This document shows positions 17,898-27,346 of a stretch of DNA of 64,000 nucleotides, piece by piece (position 1 is the stretch's first letter; the number at the start of each line of letters is the position of its first letter). The notes beneath the pieces were generated by a model that worked only from the letters and a program-made list of their open reading frames with translations, was not told the DNA's origin and made no database searches. Where the stretch lies: the NCBI RefSeq assembly GCF_034651555.1, contig NZ_JAYEEQ010000012.1:1-64000 (forward strand), written 5' to 3'. The position numbers were made by a program, and so were the translations under genes. This stretch comes from Aurantibrevibacter litoralis. Lineage in GTDB: Bacteria; Bacteroidota; Bacteroidia; Flavobacteriales; Flavobacteriaceae.

Positions 17898-19526
17898 ATG
17901 CGTACCTCTATTAAAAAAGCAATTGTAATACCCGCAGTAGCCTTAGTGTTATTTGTGGTAAGCAGCAGTTTTAAAAGCGACTTTTTTGAGATTGCAAAAC
18001 AAATTGAAATTTTCACGACCCTCTTCAAGGAACTCAACATGAATTATGTGGACGAGACCAATCCGGCAGAACTCATGGATTCGGCTATCAAACATATGCT
18101 AGACGATTTGGATCCCTACACCAAGTTTATGAACGAACAAGATGTAGAAGCCTATAAAATAAATAATGCCGGCGAATATTCCGGAATAGGGGCAGTAGTA
18201 CGATCCTATAAGGATAAGTTAGTGGTTGTAGAACCGTATAAAGATTATCCCGCAGATAAAGCCGGATTAAAGGCTGGCGATGAAATTATCAAAATTGGTG
18301 ATATTACCATCGCAGATTTTAAAGAAGATGCCAGTGAACTGCTAAAAGGTGCCAACCAAACAGACGTAAATCTTACGTTCAAAAGACAGGGACAACTTCA
18401 AACAGCAACACTTAAAAGAGATGCTATAGAAGTAGACGCCGTTCCCTATTATAACATGGTAAACGATAATGTGGGCTACATTGTCTTATCCAAATTTAAC
18501 GAAAAGGCTACCGCACAGACCAAAGCCGCTCTTTTAGACTTGAAAGGCAAAGGTGCCGAAAAATTAATTTTAGATCTAAGAGACAATCCGGGCGGACTCT
18601 TATCGGAGGCTATAAATATTACCAATCTCTTCGTAGAAAAAGGGGAACTTATAGTAACGACCAAATCCAAAGTCAAAAAATTTAATAGCGAATACCGCAC
18701 TAGAAATGCCGCCATAGATACCAAAATGCCGCTGGTAGTACTCATTAATGGAGGAAGTGCTTCGGCCAGCGAAATTGTTTCCGGTAGCCTTCAAGATCTA
18801 GACAGAGCGGTGATTGTAGGCGGGCGAAGTTTTGGTAAAGGGTTGGTACAACGACCGCTAAAACTCACCTATGGCACGCAACTTAAGGTGACTATTTCCA
18901 GGTACTTTACGCCTTCAGGGCGCAGTATTCAGTCCTTAGACTATTGGCATCGCGATGAAAACGGAAATGCGATACGAAACACCAAATTCACTAATTTTAC
19001 GACCAAAAACGGACGTATCGTACAAGATGGAGGTGGCGTGCTTCCAGACGTACAAATTGCAACATTAAAAACCAACACCCTTACCAAGTCCTTGAACCAA
19101 AACCATATTATTTTTGATTACGCTACGCAATTTTATTACAAAAACAAAATAGCCCATATTGATGAATTCAAATTTGCCGATAGCGAATTTGCCGATTTTA
19201 AAAACTATATTGAAAAAAGTAATTTTAGCTTTGAAACGAGTACAGAAAAAGCATTAAAGACAGCTATGACAGAGGAAGATAAGGTTATTTTTGGTTCTGA
19301 TATTGAAGAAAATTACAGATCGCTCTTGGCGCAAATCAACAAAAGTAAAATGGAAGCGATTGAACGATCGCGCAGGGAGCTTCAAAAGAATCTTAAAGAT
19401 GAAATATTGAAACGCTATTTTTATAGAGAGGGTCTTTTTGCGTATAATCTAACCCATGACGAGGCCATTTTAACCGCTACAGCGCTTTTAAAAAATGAGA
19501 CCAAGTACTCAGGGATCTTAAAATAA
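17898..19526 (+). CDS. S41 C-terminal processing protease
   Basis: A 542-residue periplasmic protease with an N-terminal signal/anchor (AIVIPAVALVLFVVSSS), a helical pre-domain (LDDLDPYTKFMNEQD), a PDZ domain (about 90-175: AGLKAGDEIIKIGD) and the tail-specific protease core. The Ser/Lys dyad is visible as GSASASEIV and, 25 residues on, RSFGKGLVQ. The C-terminal region of about 150 residues is helical. A paralogue lies at 49091-50701. Transcription probably ends at the strong hairpin 19576-19615. It may be cotranscribed with rnpA across a 107-nt gap. Confidence 0.92.
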   Translation: MRTSIKKAIVIPAVALVLFVVSSSFKSDFFEIAKQIEIFTTLFKELNMNYVDETNPAELMDSAIKHMLDDLDPYTKFMNEQDVEAYKINNAGEYSGIGAVVRSYKDKLVVVEPYKDYPADKAGLKAGDEIIKIGDITIADFKEDASELLKGANQTDVNLTFKRQGQLQTATLKRDAIEVDAVPYYNMVNDNVGYIVLSKFNEKATAQTKAALLDLKGKGAEKLILDLRDNPGGLLSEAINITNLFVEKGELIVTTKSKVKKFNSEYRTRNAAIDTKMPLVVLINGGSASASEIVSGSLQDLDRAVIVGGRSFGKGLVQRPLKLTYGTQLKVTISRYFTPSGRSIQSLDYWHRDENGNAIRNTKFTNFTTKNGRIVQDGGGVLPDVQIATLKTNTLTKSLNQNHIIFDYATQFYYKNKIAHIDEFKFADSEFADFKNYIEKSNFSFETSTEKALKTAMTEEDKVIFGSDIEENYRSLLAQINKSKMEAIERSRRELQKNLKDEILKRYFYREGLFAYNLTHDEAILTATALLKNETKYSGILK

Positions 19527-19575
19527 ATCGAATAGAAGCCCCGGATTTTGTATTAATGCTACAGATAAAATGGGA

Positions 19576-19615
19576 AACCGTCATTACGGATAGGATCGGT
19601 AATGACGGTTTTTTT
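19576..19615 (+). terminator. Strong bidirectional-looking terminator
   Basis: A perfect 12-bp stem AACCGTCATTAC / GTAATGACGGTT with an 11-nt loop, then a T run. It lies between the S41 gene and the convergent TonB receptor gene. The A-rich left flank is shorter, so the plus direction is the stronger. Confidence 0.85.
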
Positions 19616-19635
19616 ACAAAAAGCGCGTGCAACCG

Positions 19636-22191
19636 CTATAAGGAATACCGTAGCGTAATACCAACGGTTCGTTGGTCTCCCAATACCGCCGCAAAATGTC
19701 CCGCGCTGCCACCGGCAGGCAACAACTGTTCAAAATAATCCTTATCAAATAAATTACGTGCCCATACATTTACTGAAAATCCGTCGGCACCCCTAAAACC
19801 CAACCGGCTATTAACCAAGGCATATCCATCAATATTTAAAAATTGAGAAGGCGAAGCACTAGAGGAAAACGAGGATCGGAAAAAATTATCTACCGCCAAA
19901 AAATAGGTGCCCTTTAAACCAAAAAACCTTCCTGCTGTGGTATATTCACCGCCCAAGGATCCGGCCCAATCCGAAATACCGGGCAAATCGCCACCGGAAA
20001 TATCCTTAAAAGCCACCGGGCCACCCACTTCTTCCAGAGGTACAGGAGCATTCGTAAAGGAGACATATTCACCATCGGTGTAGGCCAATCCACCGTACAA
20101 TGAAAAACTTTGGTTAAACCTAATATTTCCCTCTAATTCTGCACCGCGGACACGCACTTCTTCGGCATTTGCCAAAAATCCTCTGTTTACCCCGAGTTCG
20201 GGTGTTTGTACCTGGGTTTGAAAATCATCAATAGAGGTATTATATAGGGTAAGGTTTAAAGTGGAATTTGCGGTCGGATTTGTTTTTATCCCAATTTCAA
20301 AATGACGAACCGATTCCGGTTTAATTTCTGCCAACTCCAAAAGTGGTTCTCCTCCGCTTGTAGGCAAGCCGCCTAGGTTAATCCCTACCGACTTAAAGCT
20401 GGTCGCAAAGGTCGCAAAAGCGTTAACACTTTTATTGGCTTTATACGAAGCAGTTATTTGTCCCGAAACATTAGTGTCGTCCACATCGGCTGTAAAGGCC
20501 TGATCGCTTAAAACTGCCCGTTTAATGGCTAATAAATCGGGATCATCCGTTTGCAAGCCCCCGAACGTTTCCCTGCTGAAATCTACATCTTTTTCATCAT
20601 AATTAAAACGTATCCCCGGGAGAATATGAAACCCTTCAGCGATTTCCCAGTCGAGTTGCCCAAAAATGGCACCACTAAAAGTATTCAGCTTAGATCTCGT
20701 ATTAATGCCAAACCCTTCTAAAAGCCCGGGAGTTTGCCATAATTCACTGGTAGAATTCTGAGAAAAACGCCATTGTGCCGCTCCAGATTCTTGCGTCTGC
20801 ACCGGATCCGATTTTAAATCTTGACCCATAGCAAAAACGCCAAAAACGCCACTTAATTTGGGGGTAAATGTCCCCGCATATCGAATTTCCTGAGACCACT
20901 GATCGTGTCGGGAAGGCGCCTGAGAAAGGGTTAACACAGGTAACCCGGTAAAATCGCGGTCGTTAGAGGGATCCCAGTTCCAATACCGCCATGCTGTAGT
21001 AGCGGTAAGCGTGCCCGGTCCCCAATCTATGTCTACATTCAGCGAAATACCGCCAAGATCCTGATTGGAACGCCATGGGGTATCGTGATCTATAACCCTG
21101 TCGAACGGATTTCGGCTCGGCAGCGTATAATTCAGATCTGCTATGATCTGCTCAAACTGCCGAAAAGCAGGACGTTGTGTCTGTACCACCCCGGCAAATA
21201 CCTGGGCATAGCCTTCGGGTCGCTGTCGTGTAATATCGGCAGCCAAAAGTACATTTACCCTCTCTGTTGGAGTATATAACAATTGGCCTCTAAGCCCAAG
21301 ATTATTGAGGTCGTTTACCGAATTACCCGTAGCTACGTTGTCTAGTAAACCATCGCGCTGCGTGCCCGAAAAGGAAGCTCTCGCGGCAAGATTCTTTGCA
21401 ATAGGTCCTGTAAATGATGCCTTGGCTTGAACATAGCCGAAATTACCGTAACTAACCTCAAAATCGGCTCCGGGGGTAAAGCTGGGTCTTTTGGTGGTTA
21501 CATTAAAGGCACCGGCGGTTGTATTTTTTCCAAAAAGAGTGCCTTGAGGTCCCCGGAGTACTTCAATCTGTTCTATATCGATAAAATCTAATGTGGTAGC
21601 AGCGGGACGTGCATAGAATACGCCATCCACATAAAAACCAACCCCGGGCTCTATCCCATCATTAGTAAGTCCGAAAGGTAGCCCAAGACCACGAATATTT
21701 AAAGCCGTATTCCGTGGATTGGAAGAGTACAATTGTACCGATGGCACCAATTCCTTTACTCTGTTTACGTTAAAGGCACCGGCTTCTTGCACCAAAGCAC
21801 CGCTTACTACCGTAATTGGGATTGGCACCGTCTGTGCGGTTTCTTTACGCCTTCGAGACGTTACAATAACCTCATCCAAAACATTATCGCTAGACAATGT
21901 AATTTGTAATCGGGTATCGCTAAGTTCGTAAATATCCAATTCTTGTGTTTTATATCCTACAGAACTTATGACAAGGGTAAAAGGCAATTCCTTTGGGGAT
22001 TCTAAACTAAATAAGCCGTCAAAATCGGCAACGGCATACACAGAAGATTGTCCTTTTAAAACTACCGTTGCGCCGGCTACCGGTAATCCTGTGCCGTCCT
22101 TAATAATTCCATCGACTGTATTTTGTGCGTAAGTTACGGTAGCCCCTAGTAGTAGGGGAAGTATAAATAGTGATTTTAAAATGTGTTTCAT
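19636..22191 (-). CDS. TonB-dependent receptor
   Basis: An 851-residue outer-membrane receptor with a signal peptide (FILPLLLGATVTYAQ), a CarboxypepD-like domain (about 25-110), the TonB box LDEVIVTSRRRKE, a plug domain (about 120-230 with NIRGLGLPF, GFYVDGVFYAR and EVLRGPQGTLFGKN) and a 22-strand-type barrel ending in RTVGITLRYSL. The plug resembles receptors for siderophores, vitamins or similar small ligands more than SusC, and there is no SusD gene nearby. It is followed (in transcription) by the strong terminator at 19576-19615. Confidence 0.92.
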   Translation of the reverse strand: MKHILKSLFILPLLLGATVTYAQNTVDGIIKDGTGLPVAGATVVLKGQSSVYAVADFDGLFSLESPKELPFTLVISSVGYKTQELDIYELSDTRLQITLSSDNVLDEVIVTSRRRKETAQTVPIPITVVSGALVQEAGAFNVNRVKELVPSVQLYSSNPRNTALNIRGLGLPFGLTNDGIEPGVGFYVDGVFYARPAATTLDFIDIEQIEVLRGPQGTLFGKNTTAGAFNVTTKRPSFTPGADFEVSYGNFGYVQAKASFTGPIAKNLAARASFSGTQRDGLLDNVATGNSVNDLNNLGLRGQLLYTPTERVNVLLAADITRQRPEGYAQVFAGVVQTQRPAFRQFEQIIADLNYTLPSRNPFDRVIDHDTPWRSNQDLGGISLNVDIDWGPGTLTATTAWRYWNWDPSNDRDFTGLPVLTLSQAPSRHDQWSQEIRYAGTFTPKLSGVFGVFAMGQDLKSDPVQTQESGAAQWRFSQNSTSELWQTPGLLEGFGINTRSKLNTFSGAIFGQLDWEIAEGFHILPGIRFNYDEKDVDFSRETFGGLQTDDPDLLAIKRAVLSDQAFTADVDDTNVSGQITASYKANKSVNAFATFATSFKSVGINLGGLPTSGGEPLLELAEIKPESVRHFEIGIKTNPTANSTLNLTLYNTSIDDFQTQVQTPELGVNRGFLANAEEVRVRGAELEGNIRFNQSFSLYGGLAYTDGEYVSFTNAPVPLEEVGGPVAFKDISGGDLPGISDWAGSLGGEYTTAGRFFGLKGTYFLAVDNFFRSSFSSSASPSQFLNIDGYALVNSRLGFRGADGFSVNVWARNLFDKDYFEQLLPAGGSAGHFAAVLGDQRTVGITLRYSL

Positions 22192-22359
22192 AAGTTAAAA
22201 TTTGTTTGTTTTTAATAGAAATGCTTCAATATGTACCCTCATAGGAATCTATTTTATGGATCCTTAAGGCATCTTGTTGTTTGCTTTAGAAACGAAATGG
22301 CGGCAACAATAAGGTCGTAAAAAGAGGATGTTTAAATTCATATTAACTAAATTTTTCGG

Positions 22360-22394
22360 CAAATATAAAAGTATTATCCATATATCCTATGGAT
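22360..22394 (-). promoter_or_regulatory. -7 box with overlapping inverted repeat, upstream of TonB receptor
   Basis: On the minus strand TATATTTG (22360-22367) matches TAnnTTTG. Just upstream of it in the transcription sense is the perfect inverted repeat ATCCATA / TATGGAT (22376-22382 and 22388-22394), placed where a repressor would block the promoter. The leader would be about 150-160 nt. No clear -33 TTG is seen. Confidence 0.35.
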
Positions 22395-22455
22395 TTAATA
22401 GATTTAATGCATAATTTTTTTTTTATAATCCGTCAGCGTACGAATTTTTGTGCCC

Positions 22456-23298
22456 TTAAAGTGGTCGGGCTACGATAATTCCAGTATTGCTTTTTACCTT
22501 CTGTAAGTAGTCTGTAAGCGGTAATTTGGAAACTTCTACGGCACCGGTAGTAGAAGCATGTAACAAATGGATACGGCCGTCATCTTCACGGGATAGAATT
22601 CCGGTATGGGTTACATCCAATCCTTTAATAGAAGTACTTAGCGCAATAATATCTCCTGATTGCAGCAGATGTTCGTTAGCGGCTATTTGGTCCTGCGGTA
22701 AAATACATATAGACTGTCCCGTGAGATCGGTCTCTGCAGCTACTATTTTTTTAAAGTTATCCTCATCTGAGAGAAAAGGATATAAATCGCGATGCGTGCT
22801 CATAAAATTAATGATCTTTGGCGCGTGCTGCCCGCCGATGTCAGAAGTAATGTCTCGCAGTAATCCTTTTTTTTCATTGTCCGAGATCCATTCCGTAAAA
22901 TAGTGCAATCGCGACGCATAACCGTCTAATTGTCCATTTTTATACCGAATAGTTTCTAGGTTTTGTACGAATTGATCAAAGGCGTTTACTCCATTTTTAA
23001 GCATCAGACTAAAGGCCAGCACATTTTCAACAAACGTAGTACAATCCAATCCTTGAAGATTAACTACCAATGCTTCTGCTTCTCCAATTTCCAGTGTTTG
23101 AGCCACATAAGGTGTCCCTAAAAACGTTTTTCCAACCGCAGTAAGGGTACGTCCAAAATCTTTTGGATTATGTAAATTCGCAATTTGACTCATTTTGGTT
23201 TCAAAAGCAGCCCTATCTGCTACCGAACAAACAACTTCCTGACTTAGAACAAGTTGCGTTATCAAACCGAAAAAGAAAGAAAAAAATCTGATTTTCAT
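22456..23298 (-). CDS. DUF1460 protein (NlpC/P60-like amidase fold), secreted
   Basis: The 280-residue secreted protein has a signal peptide (FFSFFFGLITQLVLSQE) and the DUF1460 core: FLGTPYVAQTLE, then LQGLDCTTFVENVLA, which carries the catalytic-type Cys, and the later THTGILSREDDG containing the His. Known structures of the family resemble N-acetylmuramoyl-L-alanine amidases, so cell-wall turnover is likely. The frame extends upstream to a TTG at 23314-23316, but the ATG at 23296-23298 begins the signal peptide (MKIRFFSFF) and is preferred. Confidence 0.85.
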   Translation of the reverse strand: MKIRFFSFFFGLITQLVLSQEVVCSVADRAAFETKMSQIANLHNPKDFGRTLTAVGKTFLGTPYVAQTLEIGEAEALVVNLQGLDCTTFVENVLAFSLMLKNGVNAFDQFVQNLETIRYKNGQLDGYASRLHYFTEWISDNEKKGLLRDITSDIGGQHAPKIINFMSTHRDLYPFLSDEDNFKKIVAAETDLTGQSICILPQDQIAANEHLLQSGDIIALSTSIKGLDVTHTGILSREDDGRIHLLHASTTGAVEVSKLPLTDYLQKVKSNTGIIVARPL

Positions 23299-23732
23299 TA
23301 GCCAAGGTTTTTGCAAATTTAGATATTATATTGCAATATGCCTTGTATTGGCAGCATAACACTTTCCATAATACGCTCGACGCTCTTTTAATTTTGCAGA
23401 CCATGTGACTCTCGAAAAAATAGTGCGCTGCCAACAGAATTAACTATTTTTTAAAACAAAGGATCACTGAGGCCGTCCCTTTAAAATACCTAGGCAACCC
23501 CTGAGGCTTATCCTTGGTGCCTTTTCATGGCACGTTTTGCATGTTTTATTTTGATGATTAGATAAAAAAAACCAGAATTCTTCTTTTAACTGGAAAAAGG
23601 CGGTATCGACATTACGGATCGGAATATCTTTAAATGAAACACCTAAATAACATAAAGAATGCTAAAGTATTTTTATCTTATAGGGCATACTCGATACACA
23701 AGTATTATTTTTGTGGTAAAAATAATTGGCAT
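23299..23732. other. Intergenic region between DUF1460 gene and hemH
   Basis: Divergent promoter region of 434 nt. On the plus strand TATTTTTG at 23706-23713 fits TAnnTTTG and would start hemH transcription shortly before its ATG at 23733. A weak hairpin GTGCC / GGCAC lies near 23515-23535. No gene or RNA was recognised. Confidence 0.35.
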
Positions 23733-24764
23733 ATGAAAGGAGTTTTGTTAGTAAATTTGGGCTCACCGGATAGCCCTACGCCCAAGGACGTAAAACCCTA
23801 TCTGGATGAGTTTTTAATGGATCCTCGGGTTATTGATACCCCAAAATGGTTGCGAAATATCATTGTAAGAGGCATTATTCTACAGACGAGACCAAAAAAA
23901 TCTGCAGAAGCGTACAAAAAAATTTGGTGGGATGAAGGGTCTCCCCTAATTGTATTTTCCGAACGTTTTACGGCCAAGCTGCGCCAACGCACCAAAATGC
24001 CTGTGGCACTCGGAATGCGCTATGGCTCTATGACCATAAAAAAAGGCCTGCAAGAGTTAAAAGATAAAAAGGCAGATGAGGTATTGTTAGTGCCCCTATA
24101 TCCACATTATGCCATGTCTTCTTATGAAACAGTGGTCGTGAAGGCCTTGGAAGAAGCCACAACATATTTTCCTGAAATGCACATTTCCACTTTGCCCCCA
24201 TTTTATAAGAATGACGCCTATATTAAAGTGCTCTCGGAAAGCATTGCCGATGGGTTGGCTAATTTCGAATACGATCATGTCCTATTTTCGTACCATGGCA
24301 TCCCGGAACGGCACATTAGAAAATCGGATCCTACCAAGTTTCATTGCAAGATCGATGGCTCTTGTTGCAGTATAAATTCCGTTGCCCACACCACGTGCTA
24401 CCGGCATCAGGTATATGAAACCACCAAGCGCGTAATAGCTTATTTGCGACTGCCTGAACATAAGGTAAGTGTTTCTTTTCAGTCTCGTTTGGCAGGTGAT
24501 CCTTGGTTAAAGCCCTATACCGATTTTGAATTTGAGCGATTGGCTAAGGAGGGCAAACAACACCTAGCAGTAATTACCCCTGCCTTCGTGGCCGATTGTC
24601 TGGAAACCTTAGAAGAAATCGCAATGGAAGGCAAGCATCAGTTTGAAGAAGCGGGCGGAAAGACCTACAAACATATTGCGTGCTTAAACGACAGTGATCC
24701 GTGGGTTCAAGTGATGGCCGAATGGATTACCCAGTGGGAGACTAAGGAAGTTTTGCTACAGTAA
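23733..24764 (+). CDS. hemH: Ferrochelatase
   Basis: The 343-residue enzyme inserts Fe2+ into protoporphyrin IX, the last step of protoheme synthesis. Seen: the N-terminal GVLLVNLGSPDSP, the His motif FSYHGIPERH, FQSRLAGDPWL and the C-terminal ITPAFVADCLETLEE. A Cys-rich segment with spacing C-x5-CC-x9-C (from HCKIDGSCCS to HTTC) fits the internal [2Fe-2S]-binding insert reported in some bacterial ferrochelatases; that assignment is inference. The frame is open 33 codons further upstream (23634), but the extension lacks family character. A MATE transporter gene overlaps the stop by 1 nt, and a HemJ-like oxidase gene follows further on. Confidence 0.95.
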   Translation: MKGVLLVNLGSPDSPTPKDVKPYLDEFLMDPRVIDTPKWLRNIIVRGIILQTRPKKSAEAYKKIWWDEGSPLIVFSERFTAKLRQRTKMPVALGMRYGSMTIKKGLQELKDKKADEVLLVPLYPHYAMSSYETVVVKALEEATTYFPEMHISTLPPFYKNDAYIKVLSESIADGLANFEYDHVLFSYHGIPERHIRKSDPTKFHCKIDGSCCSINSVAHTTCYRHQVYETTKRVIAYLRLPEHKVSVSFQSRLAGDPWLKPYTDFEFERLAKEGKQHLAVITPAFVADCLETLEEIAMEGKHQFEEAGGKTYKHIACLNDSDPWVQVMAEWITQWETKEVLLQ

Positions 24765-26140
24765 TGGGGCATATATCGTCCGATCAATTGGGCTCGGAAT
24801 CTATTGGAAAACTCCTTATAAAACAAGCGGTTCCGGCATCCATTGGCATTTTGGTAATGTCGCTCAATGTGTTGGTCGATTCTATTTTTGTGGGGAATTG
24901 GATCGGTTCCATAGCCATTGCTGCTATTAATGTAGTCTTACCTGTTTCCTTTTTTATCGCAGCCTTAGGTATGGCTATCGGTATTGGAGGGTCTAGTATC
25001 ATCTCCAGAGCCTTGGGTGCTAGCCATTTACAGAAAGCCCAACAAACCTTTGGAAATCAAGTTTCCTTAACACTCTTGGTCACTATTTCAATGGCCTTTT
25101 TAGGGTTGCGCTATGTAGATACCCTTATTCCCTTATTTGGCGGTATGGGGGCTATTTTTGACCCGGCAAAAACGTATTACACCATTGTACTGTACGGCGT
25201 TCCCTTTTTGGGACTTTGTATGATGGGTAATACTGTAATCCGCGCTGAAGGAAAGCCTAAATTTGCCATGATAGCCATGATCATTCCTTCGGTAGGCAAT
25301 TTGTTCATGGATTATCTTTTTATTTACGTATTTCAATGGGGCATGGAAGGCGCAGCATGGGCTACTACGCTAAGCTACGGGCTTTGTTTTGGCTATATTT
25401 TATATTTTTTTCTTTCGGGTCATTCCGAGTTACGCATAGGAACGTCGCATTTACGCTTTAGTAAGCCTATATTAAAAGAAATTGGATCATTAGGATTTGT
25501 AACATTAGCGCGCCAAGCCGTAATAAGCCTCATCTACCTCATCATGAATAATGTCCTGTTTGGACTAGGAGGCGAGGCTTTGGTGGCCGTATACGCCATT
25601 ATAGGGCGCATGCTCATGTTTGCACTCTTCCCTGTTTTTGGAGTTACTCAAGGATTTTTACCCATAGCCGGCTTTAACTATGGCGCCGGTAAATACGAAA
25701 GGGTTTTAGAATCCATACAATTGGCAATAGGGTATGCCGCTATTTTAGCCACTGCAGTTTTCATAGGGCTAATGGTGTTTCCGGCAGAAATTACCTCCTT
25801 ATTTTTAAGCAATAAAACCTATATGTCGGCCACCGATTTGGCTACCAATGCTTTTGTTTTGCACCATGCACCGAGCGCCATGCGATGGGTTTTTGCGGCC
25901 ACACCTATAATAGCATTACAGTTAATTGGCGCAGCATATTTTCAAGCAATAGGTAAAGCTGTTCCTGCCCTATTGCTTACCTTAACAAGACAAGGCTTTT
26001 TCTTTATACCTCTAGTTTTGACACTACCCTCTTTTTTGGGAGAATTAGGCGTGTGGATTTCCTTCCCCATTTCCGATGTTTTGGCGACTCTTGTTACAGG
26101 GTATTATTTGCGAAAGGAAGTGCAAAAAAAACTAAAATAA
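24764..26140 (+). CDS. MATE family efflux transporter
   Basis: 458 residues with about twelve membrane segments in two MatE repeats (the first includes AVPASIGILVMSLNVLVDSI, the second begins near LGFVTLARQAVISLI). It is an inner-membrane Na+- or H+-driven exporter of organic cations, drugs or metabolites. The start overlaps the hemH stop as TAATG, implying translational coupling. That makes a role in exporting porphyrins or related toxic intermediates conceivable, but nothing in the protein itself shows it. The next plus gene is 545 nt away, beyond repeat R2. Confidence 0.9.
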   Translation: MGHISSDQLGSESIGKLLIKQAVPASIGILVMSLNVLVDSIFVGNWIGSIAIAAINVVLPVSFFIAALGMAIGIGGSSIISRALGASHLQKAQQTFGNQVSLTLLVTISMAFLGLRYVDTLIPLFGGMGAIFDPAKTYYTIVLYGVPFLGLCMMGNTVIRAEGKPKFAMIAMIIPSVGNLFMDYLFIYVFQWGMEGAAWATTLSYGLCFGYILYFFLSGHSELRIGTSHLRFSKPILKEIGSLGFVTLARQAVISLIYLIMNNVLFGLGGEALVAVYAIIGRMLMFALFPVFGVTQGFLPIAGFNYGAGKYERVLESIQLAIGYAAILATAVFIGLMVFPAEITSLFLSNKTYMSATDLATNAFVLHHAPSAMRWVFAATPIIALQLIGAAYFQAIGKAVPALLLTLTRQGFFFIPLVLTLPSFLGELGVWISFPISDVLATLVTGYYLRKEVQKKLK

Positions 26141-26365
26141 AAATTCTTAAAATGGTTTCATAAGTTAACGTAGGAACTATTTCATTTTAAACCAACGCAT
26201 ATATCAGCCTATGGATTACATTGCAAAACGAGAAATATGTAATCGGCAATGGATTTTAGAACACATCGCAGCAAAGGAAAGGAAAACGCCGTAGCGTGCT
26301 CCTGAGCATAGGGAAAATCAATTGTTTGGGATTTTTAAGTGCGTGGTTCTATAGGTTTTCAAAAT

Positions 26366-26563
26366 AAAAAATTTCTTGAAACTGACTATCCCCGAGGCAA
26401 GCCATAGGGGTATTTCGCCAGTTTCATTTTGGCCTTTGGGCCAAAATCCGAAATTTTGTATTTTACCTCACCCGGAACTGCAAAAAGGCAGTTCCGACCT
26501 CTCCAAAGGAGAGGTAAATAGGAAACTCCTACCCCAAGGGTCGGGGAATCTTTAGATTAAAAT
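26366..26563 (+). repeat. Repeat R2: multi-hairpin intergenic element
   Basis: Second full copy. Hairpins 1-3 are intact (TGAAACTG / CAGTTTCA; TTTTGGCC / GGCCAAAA; GGAACTGC / GCAGTTCC). Hairpin 4 is the long form CCTCTCC AAA GGAGAGG, and hairpin 5 is partly decayed (CCTACCCC AA GGGTCGGGG). It lies in the 544-nt gap between MATE and the hemJ-like gene. The rest of the gap holds no recognised gene; a palindrome CTGCAT TAT ATGCAG (26626-26640) lies 45 nt before the next start. Confidence 0.8.
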
Positions 26564-26684
26564 CTATACCTATTTAGCTGCGCAACGCACTTTTATAGTT
26601 ATTTTTAAGCAAAAATTCCGTTGCACTGCATTATATGCAGTTACACATACCAGTGCCATTAAAAAACTTAGTTCACCACCCAAC

Positions 26685-27236
26685 ATGAGCGAATATTACA
26701 ATTACATCAAAGCCTTGCATCTTATCTTTGTAACCACCTGGTTTGCCGGGCTGTTCTATATTCCACGATTATTTATCTATCATATTGAAGCTTCTCAGAA
26801 ACCCTCTCCGGAAAAGGAGATATTAACGCAGCAACTTAAATTAATGACCAAACGGCTTTGGGTTATCATTACCTGGCCATCGTTTATTCTGGCTACTGTG
26901 TTTGCCATTTGGCTCATGATTATACTACCAGGCTGGCTTCAACAACCTTGGATGCAGGTAAAACTGGGCTTTGTTGTGCTTTTAATATTATATCACCTCA
27001 AGAACCACCAAATGTTTGCGCAGTTACAAAAAGATGAGGTTAACTACTCCTCTCAATTTATGCGCATTTGGAACGAAGGTGCTACCATCCTCCTTTTCGC
27101 TATCGTTTTTTTAGTGATCTTAAAAAATACCATTGGATGGGTTTTTGGAGTTATAGGAATTATAACACTCGGTATTTTGTTAATGATAGGGATTAAAATC
27201 TATAAAGGGTATCGAAAAAGAAATCCGAATGCCTGA
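26685..27236 (+). CDS. CopD/HemJ-like membrane protein (probable protoporphyrinogen IX oxidase)
   Basis: 183 residues with four to five membrane helices. The N-terminus YIKALHLIFVTTWFAGLFYI contains the conserved His in the first helix, and PRLFIYH follows, as in HemJ. HemJ oxidises protoporphyrinogen IX to protoporphyrin IX in the membrane, the step before ferrochelatase. The nearby hemH supports this role over a copper-transport (CopD) role. The tail is basic (YKGYRKRNPNA). ATG 26685 is the natural start. Confidence 0.82.
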   Translation: MSEYYNYIKALHLIFVTTWFAGLFYIPRLFIYHIEASQKPSPEKEILTQQLKLMTKRLWVIITWPSFILATVFAIWLMIILPGWLQQPWMQVKLGFVVLLILYHLKNHQMFAQLQKDEVNYSSQFMRIWNEGATILLFAIVFLVILKNTIGWVFGVIGIITLGILLMIGIKIYKGYRKRNPNA

Positions 27237-27346
27237 TGATTTCGGAGGTCATGGAAGGATCTATACGGTCTCGGAAAAGCAACGCATTTATAGGCTACAG
27301 CTATGGCTCAATAATTGCTATAGGTAACATTTAAAAAGAATATCAC

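Noticed and set aside
19636..22191. Polysaccharide utilisation locus around the TonB receptor
   Set aside because: No SusD, glycoside hydrolase or sulfatase gene is adjacent, and the plug is not SusC-like.
23634..23732. 33-residue upstream extension of ferrochelatase
   Set aside because: No family similarity, and the conserved start MKGVLLVNLGSP lies at 23733.
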